A stretch of 64,000 nt of DNA from contig OY970363.1 of NCBI GenBank assembly GCA_963718605.1, forward strand, positions 2,542,001-2,606,000, written 5' to 3'. Of this stretch, positions 1 to 8,977 are shown piece after piece; position 1 is the stretch's first letter, and the number at the start of each line of letters is the position of its first letter. The DNA is from JACCXE01 sp963718605 (GTDB lineage: Bacteria > Actinomycetota > Acidimicrobiia > Acidimicrobiales > JACCXE01). Position numbers and translations under genes: made by a program. The notes beneath the pieces are model-generated. The model saw only the letters and a program-made list of their open reading frames with translations. It was not told the DNA's origin and did no database searches.

Positions 1-37
1 CGCCCCGAGCTCCACCCCGAATTGTTCGAGTCCTTTT

Positions 38-58
38 AGCCCCCAAACGAGTGGGGCT
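38..58. other. Weak hairpin downstream of SCP2-like gene
   Basis: AGCCCC at 38-43 pairs with GGGGCT at 53-58. The hairpin lies just past the stop of the minus-strand SCP2-like gene. No U-tract follows on that strand, so termination here is only a possibility. No gene is visible in bases 1-61. Confidence 0.2.
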
Positions 59-61
59 GCG

Positions 62-469
62 CTACTCAGTTATGTCGGCGATCTTCGCGGCCAACTCGGC
101 GGCGGAGGGGTCGGCAGGGCCGCTGGACATCGCCATGAGCTTGGTCATGTCGCCCGCGACCTTGATCTTGCCGCTCATGAAGGCCTGCATGCCGGCCTGC
201 GGGTTGCCGTCGACGAAGATCGCCTTGGCCGTCGCGTAGTCGAGGGTGACGGTGACATCCGCGCCTTCGATGTGACCGGTATCCATTTCCATTTCGCCCG
301 AACTGGTGTCCATGTGCGCCTCGATGGTGCCGTCACCGAACGGGACGTCGGTGATGATCTGATTCATCTTCACGACGTGGGCGGCAGGCGCGCCCTTGCC
401 CTTGTACTCCTCGCGGATCGCCTTCGCGGCGTCCATCCACTCATCGGACAGGAAGGGATACTTAGCCAC
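62..469 (-). CDS. SCP2 sterol-binding domain protein
   Basis: Protein of 135 residues, about the size of a single SCP2 (sterol carrier protein 2) domain. The amphipathic middle (a GTIEAHMDTSSGEMEMD-like stretch), the acidic strand VTVTLDYATAKAIFVDGNPQ and the closing helix GMQAFMSGKIKVAGDMTKLM match the SCP2 pattern, in which the last strand and helix form the lipid tunnel. SCP2 proteins bind fatty acyl or sterol ligands in the cytoplasm, and actinobacteria carry many copies beside lipid genes. The GTG start at 469 is supported by AAGGAG 5 nt upstream, one of the few clear Shine-Dalgarno starts in the window. It stands alone and divergent from the MFS gene, so its ligand cannot be told. Confidence 0.8.
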   Translation of the reverse strand: MAKYPFLSDEWMDAAKAIREEYKGKGAPAAHVVKMNQIITDVPFGDGTIEAHMDTSSGEMEMDTGHIEGADVTVTLDYATAKAIFVDGNPQAGMQAFMSGKIKVAGDMTKLMAMSSGPADPSAAELAAKIADITE

Positions 470-540
470 AGATGCTCCTTGAGATCGGTTGGTTAGTGCG
501 TGCCGAACGCTAGTCGTGCATCCTCACTACAGTCCCGCCG

Positions 541-1845
541 GTGGCTCACGTAAGCAGCGACGCGATACCCGACTACCACGTCGACAAGAAGTACCTGCGG
601 CTCCTGCTCGTGCTGCTTGTGTCGGCGGCGTTCTTCGAGGGCTACGACAGCTCGATCCTGGCGCTATTGCTGCCCGACATCCAGAGCACGTTCCGCGTAA
701 GCGAAGCGGTGCTGGGTGTGACTCGCATCCCGATCGAACTCGGCCTGTTCGTCGCGTTCTTCGTAACGCGTCTGTCGGACCGACTGGGTCGCCGTCCATT
801 GCTCCTCTGGTCGGTCGTCGGCTACACGGTGTTCACCGCGGCGACGGCGTTCTCGTGGGACATCTGGAGCTTCGCCTTCTTCCAGTTCGGCTCACGCGTG
901 TTCCTCGGCGCCGAATACGCCGTCGGCGTGACGATGATCGTCGAAGAGTTCCCGGCCGGTAAGCGCGGTCGAGCGCTCGGCACGCTGTTGACGTTCGCCG
1001 CGCTCGGGACCATTGCCGTCGGCATGCTCATCTTCGCCGGGCTGGCCGAGTCGGGCCTGGGGTGGCGGGCGTTCTATCTCGTCGGCCTCGTCCCCCTGCT
1101 CCTACTGATCCCGTTCCGGCGCCGGCTCCGCGAGACGCAGCGCTTTACAGACATGCGCGCCGAACGCGCCCGCGGCGAGACACAGGAAGAAGTGCCGTTC
1201 CTCGAGCCGTGGAAGCCGCAGTACCGCCGCAACCTCGTGCTCGTGGGCATCGTGCACATGCTGCGATCGATCCCGATTTTCGGTTCGACCGCGTGGTGGG
1301 CGTTCTACGCCGAGCGCGAACGCGGCTTCACCGCAGTCGAGGTGTCGATTTACATCATTGCCTCGTACGGCCTGGGCTGCATGGGCTACTACGTGTGCGG
1401 CCGACTAATGGAACGCATTGGTCGGCGGCCAACGGCGTTGCTCTACTTCTCGGGCGGCATCGTCTTCTCGGTCGTGCTTTTCCAAACCGCGAGCAAACCC
1501 GTTGCCTTCGTCGCCTTGATGCTCGCCGTGTTCTTCGGCCTTGGCATGGGCCCCGTGATGAGCAGCTTCGCGACCGAACTGTTTCCCACTCACATCCGCG
1601 GGCAGGCCGCCGCGTGGATCCGCAACTGGTTCGAGATCGCTGGCTATGTGTTTGGCCCCGCCCTGGTCGGCATCCTCGGCGACCATGCGACGGGCGCGAT
1701 CGGCAACATCGGCGACACGGTGACGCTGCTCATGATCTTGCAGCTACCGGCGCTCTACCTGATCTGGAAGTTCATGCCTGAGACCAAAGGCCTCGAACTC
1801 GAAGAGATTCTCCCCGACGATCAGCTGTCCTTGGGACTGTCATGA
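541..1845 (+). CDS. MFS transporter, sugar/metabolite:H+ symporter type
   Basis: Protein of 434 residues with about 12 hydrophobic segments. The loop motif RLSDRLGRRP after the second segment is the MFS signature, and RLMERIGRRP is its counterpart in the second half. FEGYDSSILALLLPDIQ in the first helix and a C-terminal PETKGLELEEI resemble the sugar/metabolite-proton symporter branch. It should sit in the cytoplasmic membrane; the substrate cannot be read from sequence. The GTG start at 541 has TACAGT at 528-533, 7 nt upstream, and no Shine-Dalgarno, so a leaderless message is likely. The stop overlaps the next ATG by 4 nt. Confidence 0.85.
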   Translation: MAHVSSDAIPDYHVDKKYLRLLLVLLVSAAFFEGYDSSILALLLPDIQSTFRVSEAVLGVTRIPIELGLFVAFFVTRLSDRLGRRPLLLWSVVGYTVFTAATAFSWDIWSFAFFQFGSRVFLGAEYAVGVTMIVEEFPAGKRGRALGTLLTFAALGTIAVGMLIFAGLAESGLGWRAFYLVGLVPLLLLIPFRRRLRETQRFTDMRAERARGETQEEVPFLEPWKPQYRRNLVLVGIVHMLRSIPIFGSTAWWAFYAERERGFTAVEVSIYIIASYGLGCMGYYVCGRLMERIGRRPTALLYFSGGIVFSVVLFQTASKPVAFVALMLAVFFGLGMGPVMSSFATELFPTHIRGQAAAWIRNWFEIAGYVFGPALVGILGDHATGAIGNIGDTVTLLMILQLPALYLIWKFMPETKGLELEEILPDDQLSLGLS

Positions 1846-2447
1846 ACAACAGAACGTTCGTCAGTGGGCTGGTCGTCTGCGTCGCGGTGATGTTTGCGAT
1901 CGGTGGCGCGTTGTTCCTGTTGAACCACGGCCACAGCCGACCAGAAGGCGTAGCCGAGGACTGGCTGACTGCGATCGGCGACACAACGCGCAAGGGAGTC
2001 GAGGCCGACGCCACGAGCCGCGCTGACAAGATCGGCGCGCCCGAGCTGGCGATCCATGTGCTTGAACCCCATCCCGAGGCGATCGACCGCAAGGCGGGCT
2101 TCGACGACCTCGAGGTCGGCAAGGCCGTCCGCGTCGCGGAGGCGTCGGCCGACAAGGTGCGTGTGGCCTTCCGCGTTCATGCCCGTCGTCCAGCCGACGA
2201 AAAGGTCGAGATCAACGGTGTGCTGACGCTCGATCGAGCGGACGACAAATGGATGGTCACGGCGCTCGACGTCATCGACCCCGTTGTCGCAGGCGTGCCC
2301 GCCCTGCCATCCGAAGGCGGACCGCCGCCGTCCTCCGCGCCATTCACGCTCTGGATAGGCGCGCTTGTGGGCGCGGCGCTCGTTGGACTCCTCACGACCG
2401 CGCTGGTCAAGATTTCTGGGCGCGACGTCGGCGTCGTGCCCGCGTAA
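1842..2447 (+). CDS. Small membrane protein, unknown function
   Basis: Protein of 201 residues that I do not recognise. A hydrophobic segment at about residues 7-29 is followed by a polar domain of about 120 residues, a Pro/Ser-rich linker, a second hydrophobic segment at about 162-185 and a short basic tail. The middle region (AEDWLTAIGDTTRKGV ... VNGVLTLDRADDKWMVTALD-like) has the look of the small mixed alpha/beta domains found in actinobacterial membrane-anchored proteins, but no family can be named. ATGA overlap with the MFS gene implies translational coupling, so it may assist or accompany that transporter. Confidence 0.7.
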   Translation: MNNRTFVSGLVVCVAVMFAIGGALFLLNHGHSRPEGVAEDWLTAIGDTTRKGVEADATSRADKIGAPELAIHVLEPHPEAIDRKAGFDDLEVGKAVRVAEASADKVRVAFRVHARRPADEKVEINGVLTLDRADDKWMVTALDVIDPVVAGVPALPSEGGPPPSSAPFTLWIGALVGAALVGLLTTALVKISGRDVGVVPA

Positions 2448-2456
2448 CCTTTACCC

Positions 2457-2765
2457 GTGCCTGCAGCGAACCGCACGGAACGCATCGAGTTCCGTGAACG
2501 CAATCCGAAGTGGAAGATCGCGCCGTTGCGGATCGACATGTCGATCTGCATCAACTGTGACGCCTGCCTCCGGCACTGCCCGCCCCAATTCGGCGCCATC
2601 TTCAATCACGGCATCGACGTGATCATCATTCCCGAGTTGTGCTCAGGCTGCGACAAGTGCCTCGAACCGTGTCCCGTGAACTGCATCCACCCCGACCCCG
2701 AGTGGCAGCCCGCCCCCGAGGACTGGTGGGAGGAACCGCTTTCGAACGACTACTACAAGCGTTAG
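2457..2765 (+). CDS. 4Fe-4S dicluster ferredoxin
   Basis: Protein of 102 residues carrying two cysteine motifs, CINCDACLRHCP and CSGCDKCLEPCP, each typical of a [4Fe-4S] cluster in bacterial-type ferredoxins. It should be a small cytoplasmic electron carrier. The N-terminal part (about 25 residues, basic) and the C-terminal tail rich in Trp, Pro and Glu extend beyond the core fold. The GTG start at 2457 is preceded by TAACCT at 2445-2450, 6 nt away, which fits leaderless transcription independent of the upstream gene. It lies just before gatCAB; a link to amidotransfer is not evident. Confidence 0.85.
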   Translation: MPAANRTERIEFRERNPKWKIAPLRIDMSICINCDACLRHCPPQFGAIFNHGIDVIIIPELCSGCDKCLEPCPVNCIHPDPEWQPAPEDWWEEPLSNDYYKR

Positions 2766-2794
2766 GCGCCGCTCCCTCTACGATTGCCAGCCCT

Positions 2795-3097
2795 ATGGCG
2801 AAGCGATTGACCCGTGAAGAGGTGGCGCACGTTGCGCTGCTGGCGCGTCTGGAAGTGACCGAGGACGAGCTCGACATGTTCACCGGCCAGCTCGCAGACA
2901 TTCTTGAGCACGCCAACGACGTCGAGGCGCTCGACGTGTCCGGCGTCGAGGCGATGGCCCACCCGCTTCACCTTCGCAACGTTTTCCGCGCCGACGAGAT
3001 CGTCCCCACGCTCGACCGCGACGAAGTTCTCGGGCAGGCTCCCGCCGCCGAGGACGGGCGTTTTCGCGTCCCCCGCATCCTCGGAGAGGCGCCATGA
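2795..3097 (+). CDS. gatC: Asp-tRNA(Asn)/Glu-tRNA(Gln) amidotransferase subunit C
   Basis: Protein of 100 residues matching GatC: MAKRLTREEVAHVALLARL at the start, a helical middle and the C-terminal HPLHLRNVFRADEI with a late FRVPRIL. GatC wraps around GatA and GatB and stabilises the heterotrimer that converts mischarged Glu-tRNA(Gln) and Asp-tRNA(Asn) to Gln-tRNA and Asn-tRNA. ATG at 2795 was chosen because MAKRLT fits the family start; the frame is open upstream to 2639 without homology. TACGAT at 2779-2784 is a good -10 element, 10 nt before the ATG. The stop overlaps the gatA ATG. Confidence 0.93.
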   Translation: MAKRLTREEVAHVALLARLEVTEDELDMFTGQLADILEHANDVEALDVSGVEAMAHPLHLRNVFRADEIVPTLDRDEVLGQAPAAEDGRFRVPRILGEAP

Positions 3098-4533
3098 GCC
3101 CGGTGCCTTCCACCGCGGTCGAGATCGCCGCGGCCGTACGCGCCGGCGAGGTCTCCGCGGCGGAAGTAGTCGAGTCGCACCTCGCGGCGATCGCTGCGCG
3201 CGAAGGCGAACTGCATGCCTGCAACGTCGTGCTCGCCGATGAAGCTCGGGCGGGCGCGGCGCGCGTCGACGCGGCCCGCGCCGCCGGCGACCAACTCGGT
3301 CCGCTCGCCGGTGTGCCGGTGGCCTTGAAAGACAACATGTGCACGCGCGGCATCCCGACCACGTGCAGCTCGAAGATCCTCGAAGGCTGGTGCCCGCCGT
3401 ACGACGCCACCGTGGTCACGAAGCTGCAAGACGCCGATGCGATCGTGATCGCGAAGACCAACCTCGACGAGTTCGCGATGGGCTCGTCCACCGAGAACAG
3501 CGCGTTCGGCCCCACGAAGAACCCGCACGACATCACCAAGGTGCCGGGCGGATCGAGTGGCGGTAGCGCCGTCGCCGTTGCGGCCGGGTTCGCCCCGATC
3601 TCGCTCGGCTCCGACACGGGCGGATCGATTCGCCAGCCCGCGGCGTTGTGCGGCGTGGTGGGGCTGAAGCCGACCTACGGCGCGGTGTCGCGCTACGGGC
3701 TCATCGCGTTCGCATCGAGCCTCGATCAGATAGGACCGTTCGCCGCGAACGTCGCCGACGCCGCGGCCACCTACAACGTGATCGCGGGGCACGACCCGCG
3801 TGACTCGACGTCCTACGCCGAGCCGATGGCCCCGATCGGAGCGGCCGAGTTGTCGGGCGACGTGAGCGGCTTGCGCGTCGGCATCATCAGCGAGTTGTTG
3901 TCGGCCGAGGGCATTGCCGACGACGTGAAGCGTCGGTTGACCGAAGCGGCGGATGCTCTGAGCGCGGCGGGCGCCAAGGTCGAAGAGACCTCGGTGCCGG
4001 CGTGCATCTACGGGCTGTCGGCGTATTACTTGATCGCGCCGGCCGAGGCGTCGTCGAATCTCGCCCGCTACGACGGCGTTCGCTACGGCCACCGCGTCGA
4101 TGCCGACAACATCACCGAGATGTACACGAAGACGCGTTCCGCCGGCTTCGGGGCGGAAGTGAAGCGGCGCATCATGCTGGGCACGTATGCGCTGTCCGCC
4201 GGCTACTTCGACGCCTATTACGGCAAGGCGTTGAAAGTGCGCTCGCTCATCGCCCGCGACTTTGCGACTGCGTACGAGAAGTTCGACGTGTTGCTTTCGC
4301 CGACCGCGCCGACAACCGCGTTCGGCTTCGGAGCGAAGACCGATAACCCGCTGGCCATGTACCTGTCCGACGTGTGCACGATCCCGTCGAACCTGTGCGG
4401 CGATCCGGCGATCAGCGTGCCCTTCGGCACCGGCGACGACGGCCTGCCGGTGGGCGTGCAGGTGTTGGCGCCGGCCCTGGGCGAATCCGTGTTGTTCCGC
4501 GCCGCCGCCGCATTAGAAGGAAGCGCTCCGTGA
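3094..4533 (+). CDS. gatA: Asp/Glu-tRNA amidotransferase subunit A
   Basis: Protein of 479 residues of the amidase signature family. The catalytic triad is visible: Lys79 in VALKDNMC, Ser154 in PGGSSGGSAV and Ser178 in SDTGGSIRQPA, at the numbers known for bacterial GatA. The subunit releases ammonia from glutamine or asparagine and passes it to GatB. Length is normal. It is coupled to gatC (ATGA overlap) and to gatB, whose GTG overlaps its TGA. The order gatC-gatA-gatB is the common one. Confidence 0.96.
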   Translation: MSPVPSTAVEIAAAVRAGEVSAAEVVESHLAAIAAREGELHACNVVLADEARAGAARVDAARAAGDQLGPLAGVPVALKDNMCTRGIPTTCSSKILEGWCPPYDATVVTKLQDADAIVIAKTNLDEFAMGSSTENSAFGPTKNPHDITKVPGGSSGGSAVAVAAGFAPISLGSDTGGSIRQPAALCGVVGLKPTYGAVSRYGLIAFASSLDQIGPFAANVADAAATYNVIAGHDPRDSTSYAEPMAPIGAAELSGDVSGLRVGIISELLSAEGIADDVKRRLTEAADALSAAGAKVEETSVPACIYGLSAYYLIAPAEASSNLARYDGVRYGHRVDADNITEMYTKTRSAGFGAEVKRRIMLGTYALSAGYFDAYYGKALKVRSLIARDFATAYEKFDVLLSPTAPTTAFGFGAKTDNPLAMYLSDVCTIPSNLCGDPAISVPFGTGDDGLPVGVQVLAPALGESVLFRAAAALEGSAP

Positions 4534-5963
4534 GTATCCCGGACGGCTGGGTGATGGTGATCGGGCTCGAGGTGCACTGCGAGCTCAAGACGGCGACGAA
4601 GTTGTTCTGTGGTTGCCCGAACATGTTCGGCGACGAACCCAATACGAACATTTGCCCGACGTGCCTCGGCTTGCCCGGGTCGCTACCCGTGCTCAACGAG
4701 AACGCCGTGGAGCTGGCGATGCGCATTGGCGCCGCGCTCAACTGCGACATCCTGCCGTCGACCTTCCACCGGAAGAACTACTTCTATCCGGACATGCCGA
4801 AGGACTATCAGGTCAGCCAGTACGACGAACCGATCAACGTCGGCGGACACCTCGACCTGCCCGACGGGTTCCGCGTCGGCGTCACGCGCGCCCACATCGA
4901 AGAAGACACGGGTAAGAGCACCCACGTCGGCGGCGACGGGCGGATCCATGGGGCCACCCACTCACTCGTGGATTACAACCGGTCCGGCGTGCCGCTCGTC
5001 GAGATCGTGAGCGAGCCGGACATGCGCACCGCCGATCAAGCCCGTGCGTATGTGAGCGAACTGCGGGCGATTCTCGTGGCTACCGGCGCGTCGGACGGCC
5101 GCATGGAAGAGGGGTCGATGCGCGTCGACGCGAACATCTCGGTGCGCCGCTCCGAGAACGACGAGTTCGGCACGCGCTGCGAGATCAAGAACGTCAACAG
5201 CATTCGCAGCCTCGGGCGCGCGATCGAATACGAGGCGGCGCGCCAAGTCACGCTGATCGAAGCCGGTGAACGCGTCATCCAGGAGACGCGGCACTGGAAC
5301 GAGGATCAGGGTCGCACTATCACCGGGCGCGTCAAGGAAGATGCCGACGACTACCGCTATTTCCTCGAACCGGACTTGGTGCCGCTCGATCCGTCCTCAG
5401 AATGGGTCGAGTCGGTGCGTTCCGGCTTGGCGGTATTGCCCGCGTCGCGCCGCGAGGCTGTGGCGGCCGCCACCGGCGCCGAAACGTCGGCCATGGCTGT
5501 GGCGACCGTGGTCGACCTGGACCTGGACCGTCTGGTGCTGGGTGCCGTCGAAGCGGGTGCGGACGGTCGCATCGCGTTGGCCCGGGCCTCGAACGAGGTC
5601 GCCGCGAACGCCGAGGGCGGCCGCGGCCTTGATGTCGGTGCGTTCACGACGGTTATCAAGATGGAGTCCGCGGGCGAGATCACCGCGACGCAGGCCAAGA
5701 CCGTGCTCGGTGAGTTGCTCGCCGAAGGCGGAGGCGACCCGAAAGCGATCGCGGCCAAGCACGGGTTCGAGGCGATGGACACGAGCGCGCTCGACTCCAT
5801 CGTCGACGAGATCATCGCGGCCAACCCGAGCGAGTGGCAGAGGTATCAGGACGGTGACGCCAAGGTCACCGGATTCTTTGTGGGCCAAGTGATGAAGGCG
5901 ACCGGCGGCAAGGCGGACGGAAAGGCTGTCACCGCCGCACTGGTCGCCCGCGCCAAGGCGTAG
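4530..5963 (+). CDS. gatB: Asp/Glu-tRNA amidotransferase subunit B
   Basis: Protein of 477 residues. The N-terminal cradle carries IGLEVHCEL, two Cys pairs of the metal-binding type (CGCPNMFGDEPNTNICPTC) and YPDMPKDYQVSQYD; the C-terminal 150 residues form the helical and YqeY-like tail that holds tRNA. GatB phosphorylates and then amidates the mischarged Glu or Asp. The GTG at 4530 was preferred over the in-frame ATG at 4374 because it overlaps the gatA stop, is preceded by AGAAGGAAG at 4515-4523, and gives the family start VSIPDGWVMVIGLEVH. Confidence 0.95.
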   Translation: MSIPDGWVMVIGLEVHCELKTATKLFCGCPNMFGDEPNTNICPTCLGLPGSLPVLNENAVELAMRIGAALNCDILPSTFHRKNYFYPDMPKDYQVSQYDEPINVGGHLDLPDGFRVGVTRAHIEEDTGKSTHVGGDGRIHGATHSLVDYNRSGVPLVEIVSEPDMRTADQARAYVSELRAILVATGASDGRMEEGSMRVDANISVRRSENDEFGTRCEIKNVNSIRSLGRAIEYEAARQVTLIEAGERVIQETRHWNEDQGRTITGRVKEDADDYRYFLEPDLVPLDPSSEWVESVRSGLAVLPASRREAVAAATGAETSAMAVATVVDLDLDRLVLGAVEAGADGRIALARASNEVAANAEGGRGLDVGAFTTVIKMESAGEITATQAKTVLGELLAEGGGDPKAIAAKHGFEAMDTSALDSIVDEIIAANPSEWQRYQDGDAKVTGFFVGQVMKATGGKADGKAVTAALVARAKA

Positions 5964-5982
5964 CCACCGCTCACCACATCCG

Positions 5983-6790
5983 ATGCGCATCCTTTATGTG
6001 CTCGGGCTGAACCGCTCGGGGTCGACGATCTACGAGCGGGCTCTCGCCTCGGCCGACGGCGTGTTCGCGATGGGCGAGCTGCACAATCTGTTCCTGTCGC
6101 CGGGCCTGTCGCGCTCGTGCGGTTGCGGGCTCGTGGTGCGTCAGTGTCCGGTGTGGCGCGAGGTCATTGCGCGGGTCGAACACGACACGCGCGGGTCGAT
6201 CGACGCCTTTTTCCTGACGCGCCGCCCAGCTGCACGAACAGACCGGGCGCACTCGTCATATCGCCAAGATTGTCCGCGGCGCGCCAGCCGCACGCGAGCT
6301 GGCGGGCCTCCTGTATGCGGTCTACGCGGCCACCGCGGCGGTAACTGGCGCGTCGGTGGTGACCGACAGTTCGAAGGGCGCGGCCGGCGCGCTCTTGCTG
6401 CGACTGATGCCGGTGGACTTCACCGTGATCGACCTGCAGCGCGACGCGGCGGCGACGATCCAGTCGAACGGCGTGGCCCGCTCGTGGGACGGCGTCGACT
6501 CTGCGACCGCGCCACCGTCGATCAGCGGTGCGCGTTTGGCGGGCACGCAGGCGTCGATCAGCTTCGCCACGCGCGTCCTGCACCCGCACGTGCAACGAGT
6601 GGCGTTCGAGGAGTTTCTGTCCGAACGCGACGGCGAAGCGCTGACGCGCACGCATCAATGCGAAGGCAACCCGTCGCGCTTCGGTGAGCTCACGATCAGC
6701 GCGACTGAGGCCACGCCCCGTGGCCACGCGAGTGTGACCGCGCGCGCGGAAGCCGCTGCCATCGCGGCGCTGCGTCTACTTGGCCGCTAG
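5983..6790 (+). pseudogene. Sulfotransferase-like gene with a single-base frameshift
   Basis: Read in one frame from ATG 5983, the product begins MRILYVLGLNRSGSTIYERAL, a PAPS-binding 5' loop like that of sulfotransferases, followed by a Cys-rich SCGCGLVVRQCPVW segment. Near 6227 the frame ends and continues in the next one (HIAKIVRGAPAAREL ... VVTDSSKGAAGALLL) to the stop at 6788-6790. Dropping one C from the CCC at 6225-6227 gives a continuous protein of 268 residues that reads FFLTRRQLHEQTG across the join. VVTDSSKG is the usual second sulfotransferase motif region. The break may be a sequencing error rather than a real mutation. The acceptor substrate is unknown. The 3' end overlaps the M3 peptidase gene by 15 nt in convergent orientation. 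Confidence 0.7.
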
Positions 6791-8569
6791 CCGGCAGAAC
6801 TCGTCGATCCGGGCCCGCACGACGTCGAGGCTCGCGGTCCAAAAGGCTTCGCTGGTGACGTCGATCTCGAACCGCGCCGCGAGCGCAGCCGCGCTGCCCA
6901 GCCCGGTCGCAGACAGCAGGTCGTCGTAGCCCGCGCGGAACTTGTCCGGGTCTTCGCGGTACGCCGCGTACAGGCCGATGCCGAAGAGCAGGCCGAACGT
7001 GTACGGCCAGTTGTAAAACGCACTCCCGTAGTAGTGCGGCTTGGCCGCCCACATGTATGGATGGTTCACTGCGAGTGCGTCGCCATACGTCTGCGCTTGT
7101 GCATCTGCCATCACGTCACATAGTTCGGCCACCGACAGCGAACGGTCCTGGCGGCGCTCCGACATCGCCTGCTCGAACAGGAACCGCGAGTGAATGTCGA
7201 CCACCACCTGGCAGCTGCCCTGCAGGTCGACCTCGAGAATGTTGAGCCGGGCCTTGTCGTCCGCACTGGCCAGGCCGTGCTCGACCATCACGGTCTCACA
7301 GAAGATGCTCGCGGTTTCGGCCAGCGCCATCGGCGTCATGCGTTGGTACGGCGTGCGGTTCGCGAGTTGGGTGTTGTGATAGGCGTGGCCGAGTTCGTGG
7401 GCGAGTGTCTGCACGCTGTCGAAGCTGCCGTCGAAGTTGAGCAGCACGAGGCTGCGGTCACCGTCGACGCTCATGCAGAACGCGCCGCCACCTTTGCCTT
7501 CACGGATCTCGGCGTCGATCCACTTGTCCTCGAGCGCGCGCGTGGCCAGCCCGGCCAGCGCGGGGGAGAAGCCGGCGAACGCGTCCGTTACCGAACTCGT
7601 GGCCCCGTCCCAATCGATGGAACCATCCGCACCCGTCGCGACCGGCGCGAACAGGTCGTAAAACGCGAGGTGCTCGCCGACGCCGAGGAGTTCGGCCTTG
7701 GCGTCCATGTAACGACGGAAGTCCGCGAAGCTCGCCACCACTGCACGCTGCATGGCGTCGAGCGTCTCGGGCTCGACATTGTTAAACGCCAACGCCGGTT
7801 CGAGCGCGCTGGCGTACCCGCGGCGCGCGTTCAGTGCGGCGGCCTCGCCCTTGATCGAGTTGAGCGCGGCGGCAATCGGCACGGACCAGGTCTTCCAACC
7901 TTCGATCTCGGCTTCGAACGCGTTCTTGCGCGTGGTGCGGTCTTCGTCCTTGGCGAGAGCCCGTACCTGGGCCATCGGGAGTTCTTTCACGCCGATGTCG
8001 GGCAGGTCGACAGGGACGGTGATGCGCGCCGTGATGTCGCTGTACATGCGGTACCAAGCAGAGGCGCCGGTCAACGACATGTCGCTGGCCAACGCCTCTT
8101 CGGGCTCGCTCATCTGATGCGACGCCCGCAGCGCGGCGCGCTCGAGTGGGAAGGCGTGATCGGAGGCGACGGTCGACGCGTTCACCAACTGCTCGGTGTC
8201 GAAGCGCGCCACAAAGGCGTCGAGGCGGGTGCGTAGCTTGCCGAGGCGCGCCATGTCCTTCTGCATGCCCGACAGTTCCGCCTGGGCGGCGTCGTCGCGG
8301 GCGTCGGTCGTGACGAACGACGAGATGTACGCGTTCACGCGCCGCAAGTCGTTGAGGATCTCGTTCGTGCCGCTCAGCGACTCTTCGAACGCCTTGACGG
8401 TCGCGTCCGACACCTCGAGGGCGTCGCCGCCCCGCACGCCATGCTCGTCGAACATCGCCTCGAGCCGCACGACGCCAGCACCGAAGGCTTCACGCGCCGC
8501 GGCGTATTCGCGCGACGCCAGGTTCGGGTACAGATCGGAGAGATCCCAGTGCGGCAAGGCGGTGGTCAT
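6776..8569 (-). CDS. M3 family oligoendopeptidase (PepF-like)
   Basis: Zinc metallopeptidase of 597 residues. The active site HELGH is at residues 391-395 and the third zinc ligand is probably Glu418 in AETASIFCE; the long helical N-terminal half is typical of M3 enzymes that form a deep channel for short peptides. No signal peptide is seen, so it should act in the cytoplasm on peptides of about 6-20 residues. The ATG at 8569 is preceded, on its strand, by TAACCT (8576-8581), 6 nt away, with no Shine-Dalgarno. The promoter lies in the 17-nt gap after the sigma-like gene and partly against its stop. Confidence 0.9.
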   Translation of the reverse strand: MTTALPHWDLSDLYPNLASREYAAAREAFGAGVVRLEAMFDEHGVRGGDALEVSDATVKAFEESLSGTNEILNDLRRVNAYISSFVTTDARDDAAQAELSGMQKDMARLGKLRTRLDAFVARFDTEQLVNASTVASDHAFPLERAALRASHQMSEPEEALASDMSLTGASAWYRMYSDITARITVPVDLPDIGVKELPMAQVRALAKDEDRTTRKNAFEAEIEGWKTWSVPIAAALNSIKGEAAALNARRGYASALEPALAFNNVEPETLDAMQRAVVASFADFRRYMDAKAELLGVGEHLAFYDLFAPVATGADGSIDWDGATSSVTDAFAGFSPALAGLATRALEDKWIDAEIREGKGGGAFCMSVDGDRSLVLLNFDGSFDSVQTLAHELGHAYHNTQLANRTPYQRMTPMALAETASIFCETVMVEHGLASADDKARLNILEVDLQGSCQVVVDIHSRFLFEQAMSERRQDRSLSVAELCDVMADAQAQTYGDALAVNHPYMWAAKPHYYGSAFYNWPYTFGLLFGIGLYAAYREDPDKFRAGYDDLLSATGLGSAAALAARFEIDVTSEAFWTASLDVVRARIDEFCRLAAK

Positions 8570-8586
8570 CGCCGCAGGTTATTTGG

Positions 8587-8859
8587 TTACTGCAGGTGTG
8601 TTCGAAGCTTGCCGAGCGCCGAGTTCTCCACCTCGCGCAGGTCGTCACGGCGCAGGTGCATGTCGATTTCAAGCTCGAGCAAGCGAACCGGACTCCTGCC
8701 GTCGAGGCCGAAGCGCTTGACGATCACCTCGCGTTCGAGGTCGGTGAGGTCGTCGAACAGGTGTCGGTCGGTGTGCAGGGCGAGGATGTCCTCGTCGATC
8801 CCGGCGGCTATGTCGGCGGCGTCAAACGTGGGTTCGTCGGCTGACCACGCGAAGCTCAT
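8587..8859 (-). CDS. Stand-alone sigma-70 region 4-like protein
   Basis: Protein of 90 residues. Residues 36-90 follow sigma-70 region 4: FDDLTDLEREVIVKRFGLDG, then a helix-turn-helix-like LLELEIDMHLRRDDLREVENSALGKLRTHL, where the last part matches the usual SRERVRQIE..AL.KLR recognition helix. Regions 1-3 are absent and the N-terminal 35 residues are acidic. It could be an auxiliary promoter factor, an anti-sigma mimic or part of a split sigma. The ATG at 8859 was chosen because the 48-residue extension to 9003 would run into the divergent aldo/keto reductase gene. TACAAC lies 7 nt before this ATG on its strand. Confidence 0.6.
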   Translation of the reverse strand: MSFAWSADEPTFDAADIAAGIDEDILALHTDRHLFDDLTDLEREVIVKRFGLDGRSPVRLLELEIDMHLRRDDLREVENSALGKLRTHLQ

Positions 8860-8977
8860 GTAGTTAGTTGTACGCCCCAATTCGGCGAAGACAACTCTTG
8901 ACTTCACGAGGCTCCCGTGTAGGTCCCCAACCGGTGCCGCAATACGCTGAACCCACACGAGCGAGGGAGTTTTCGCG

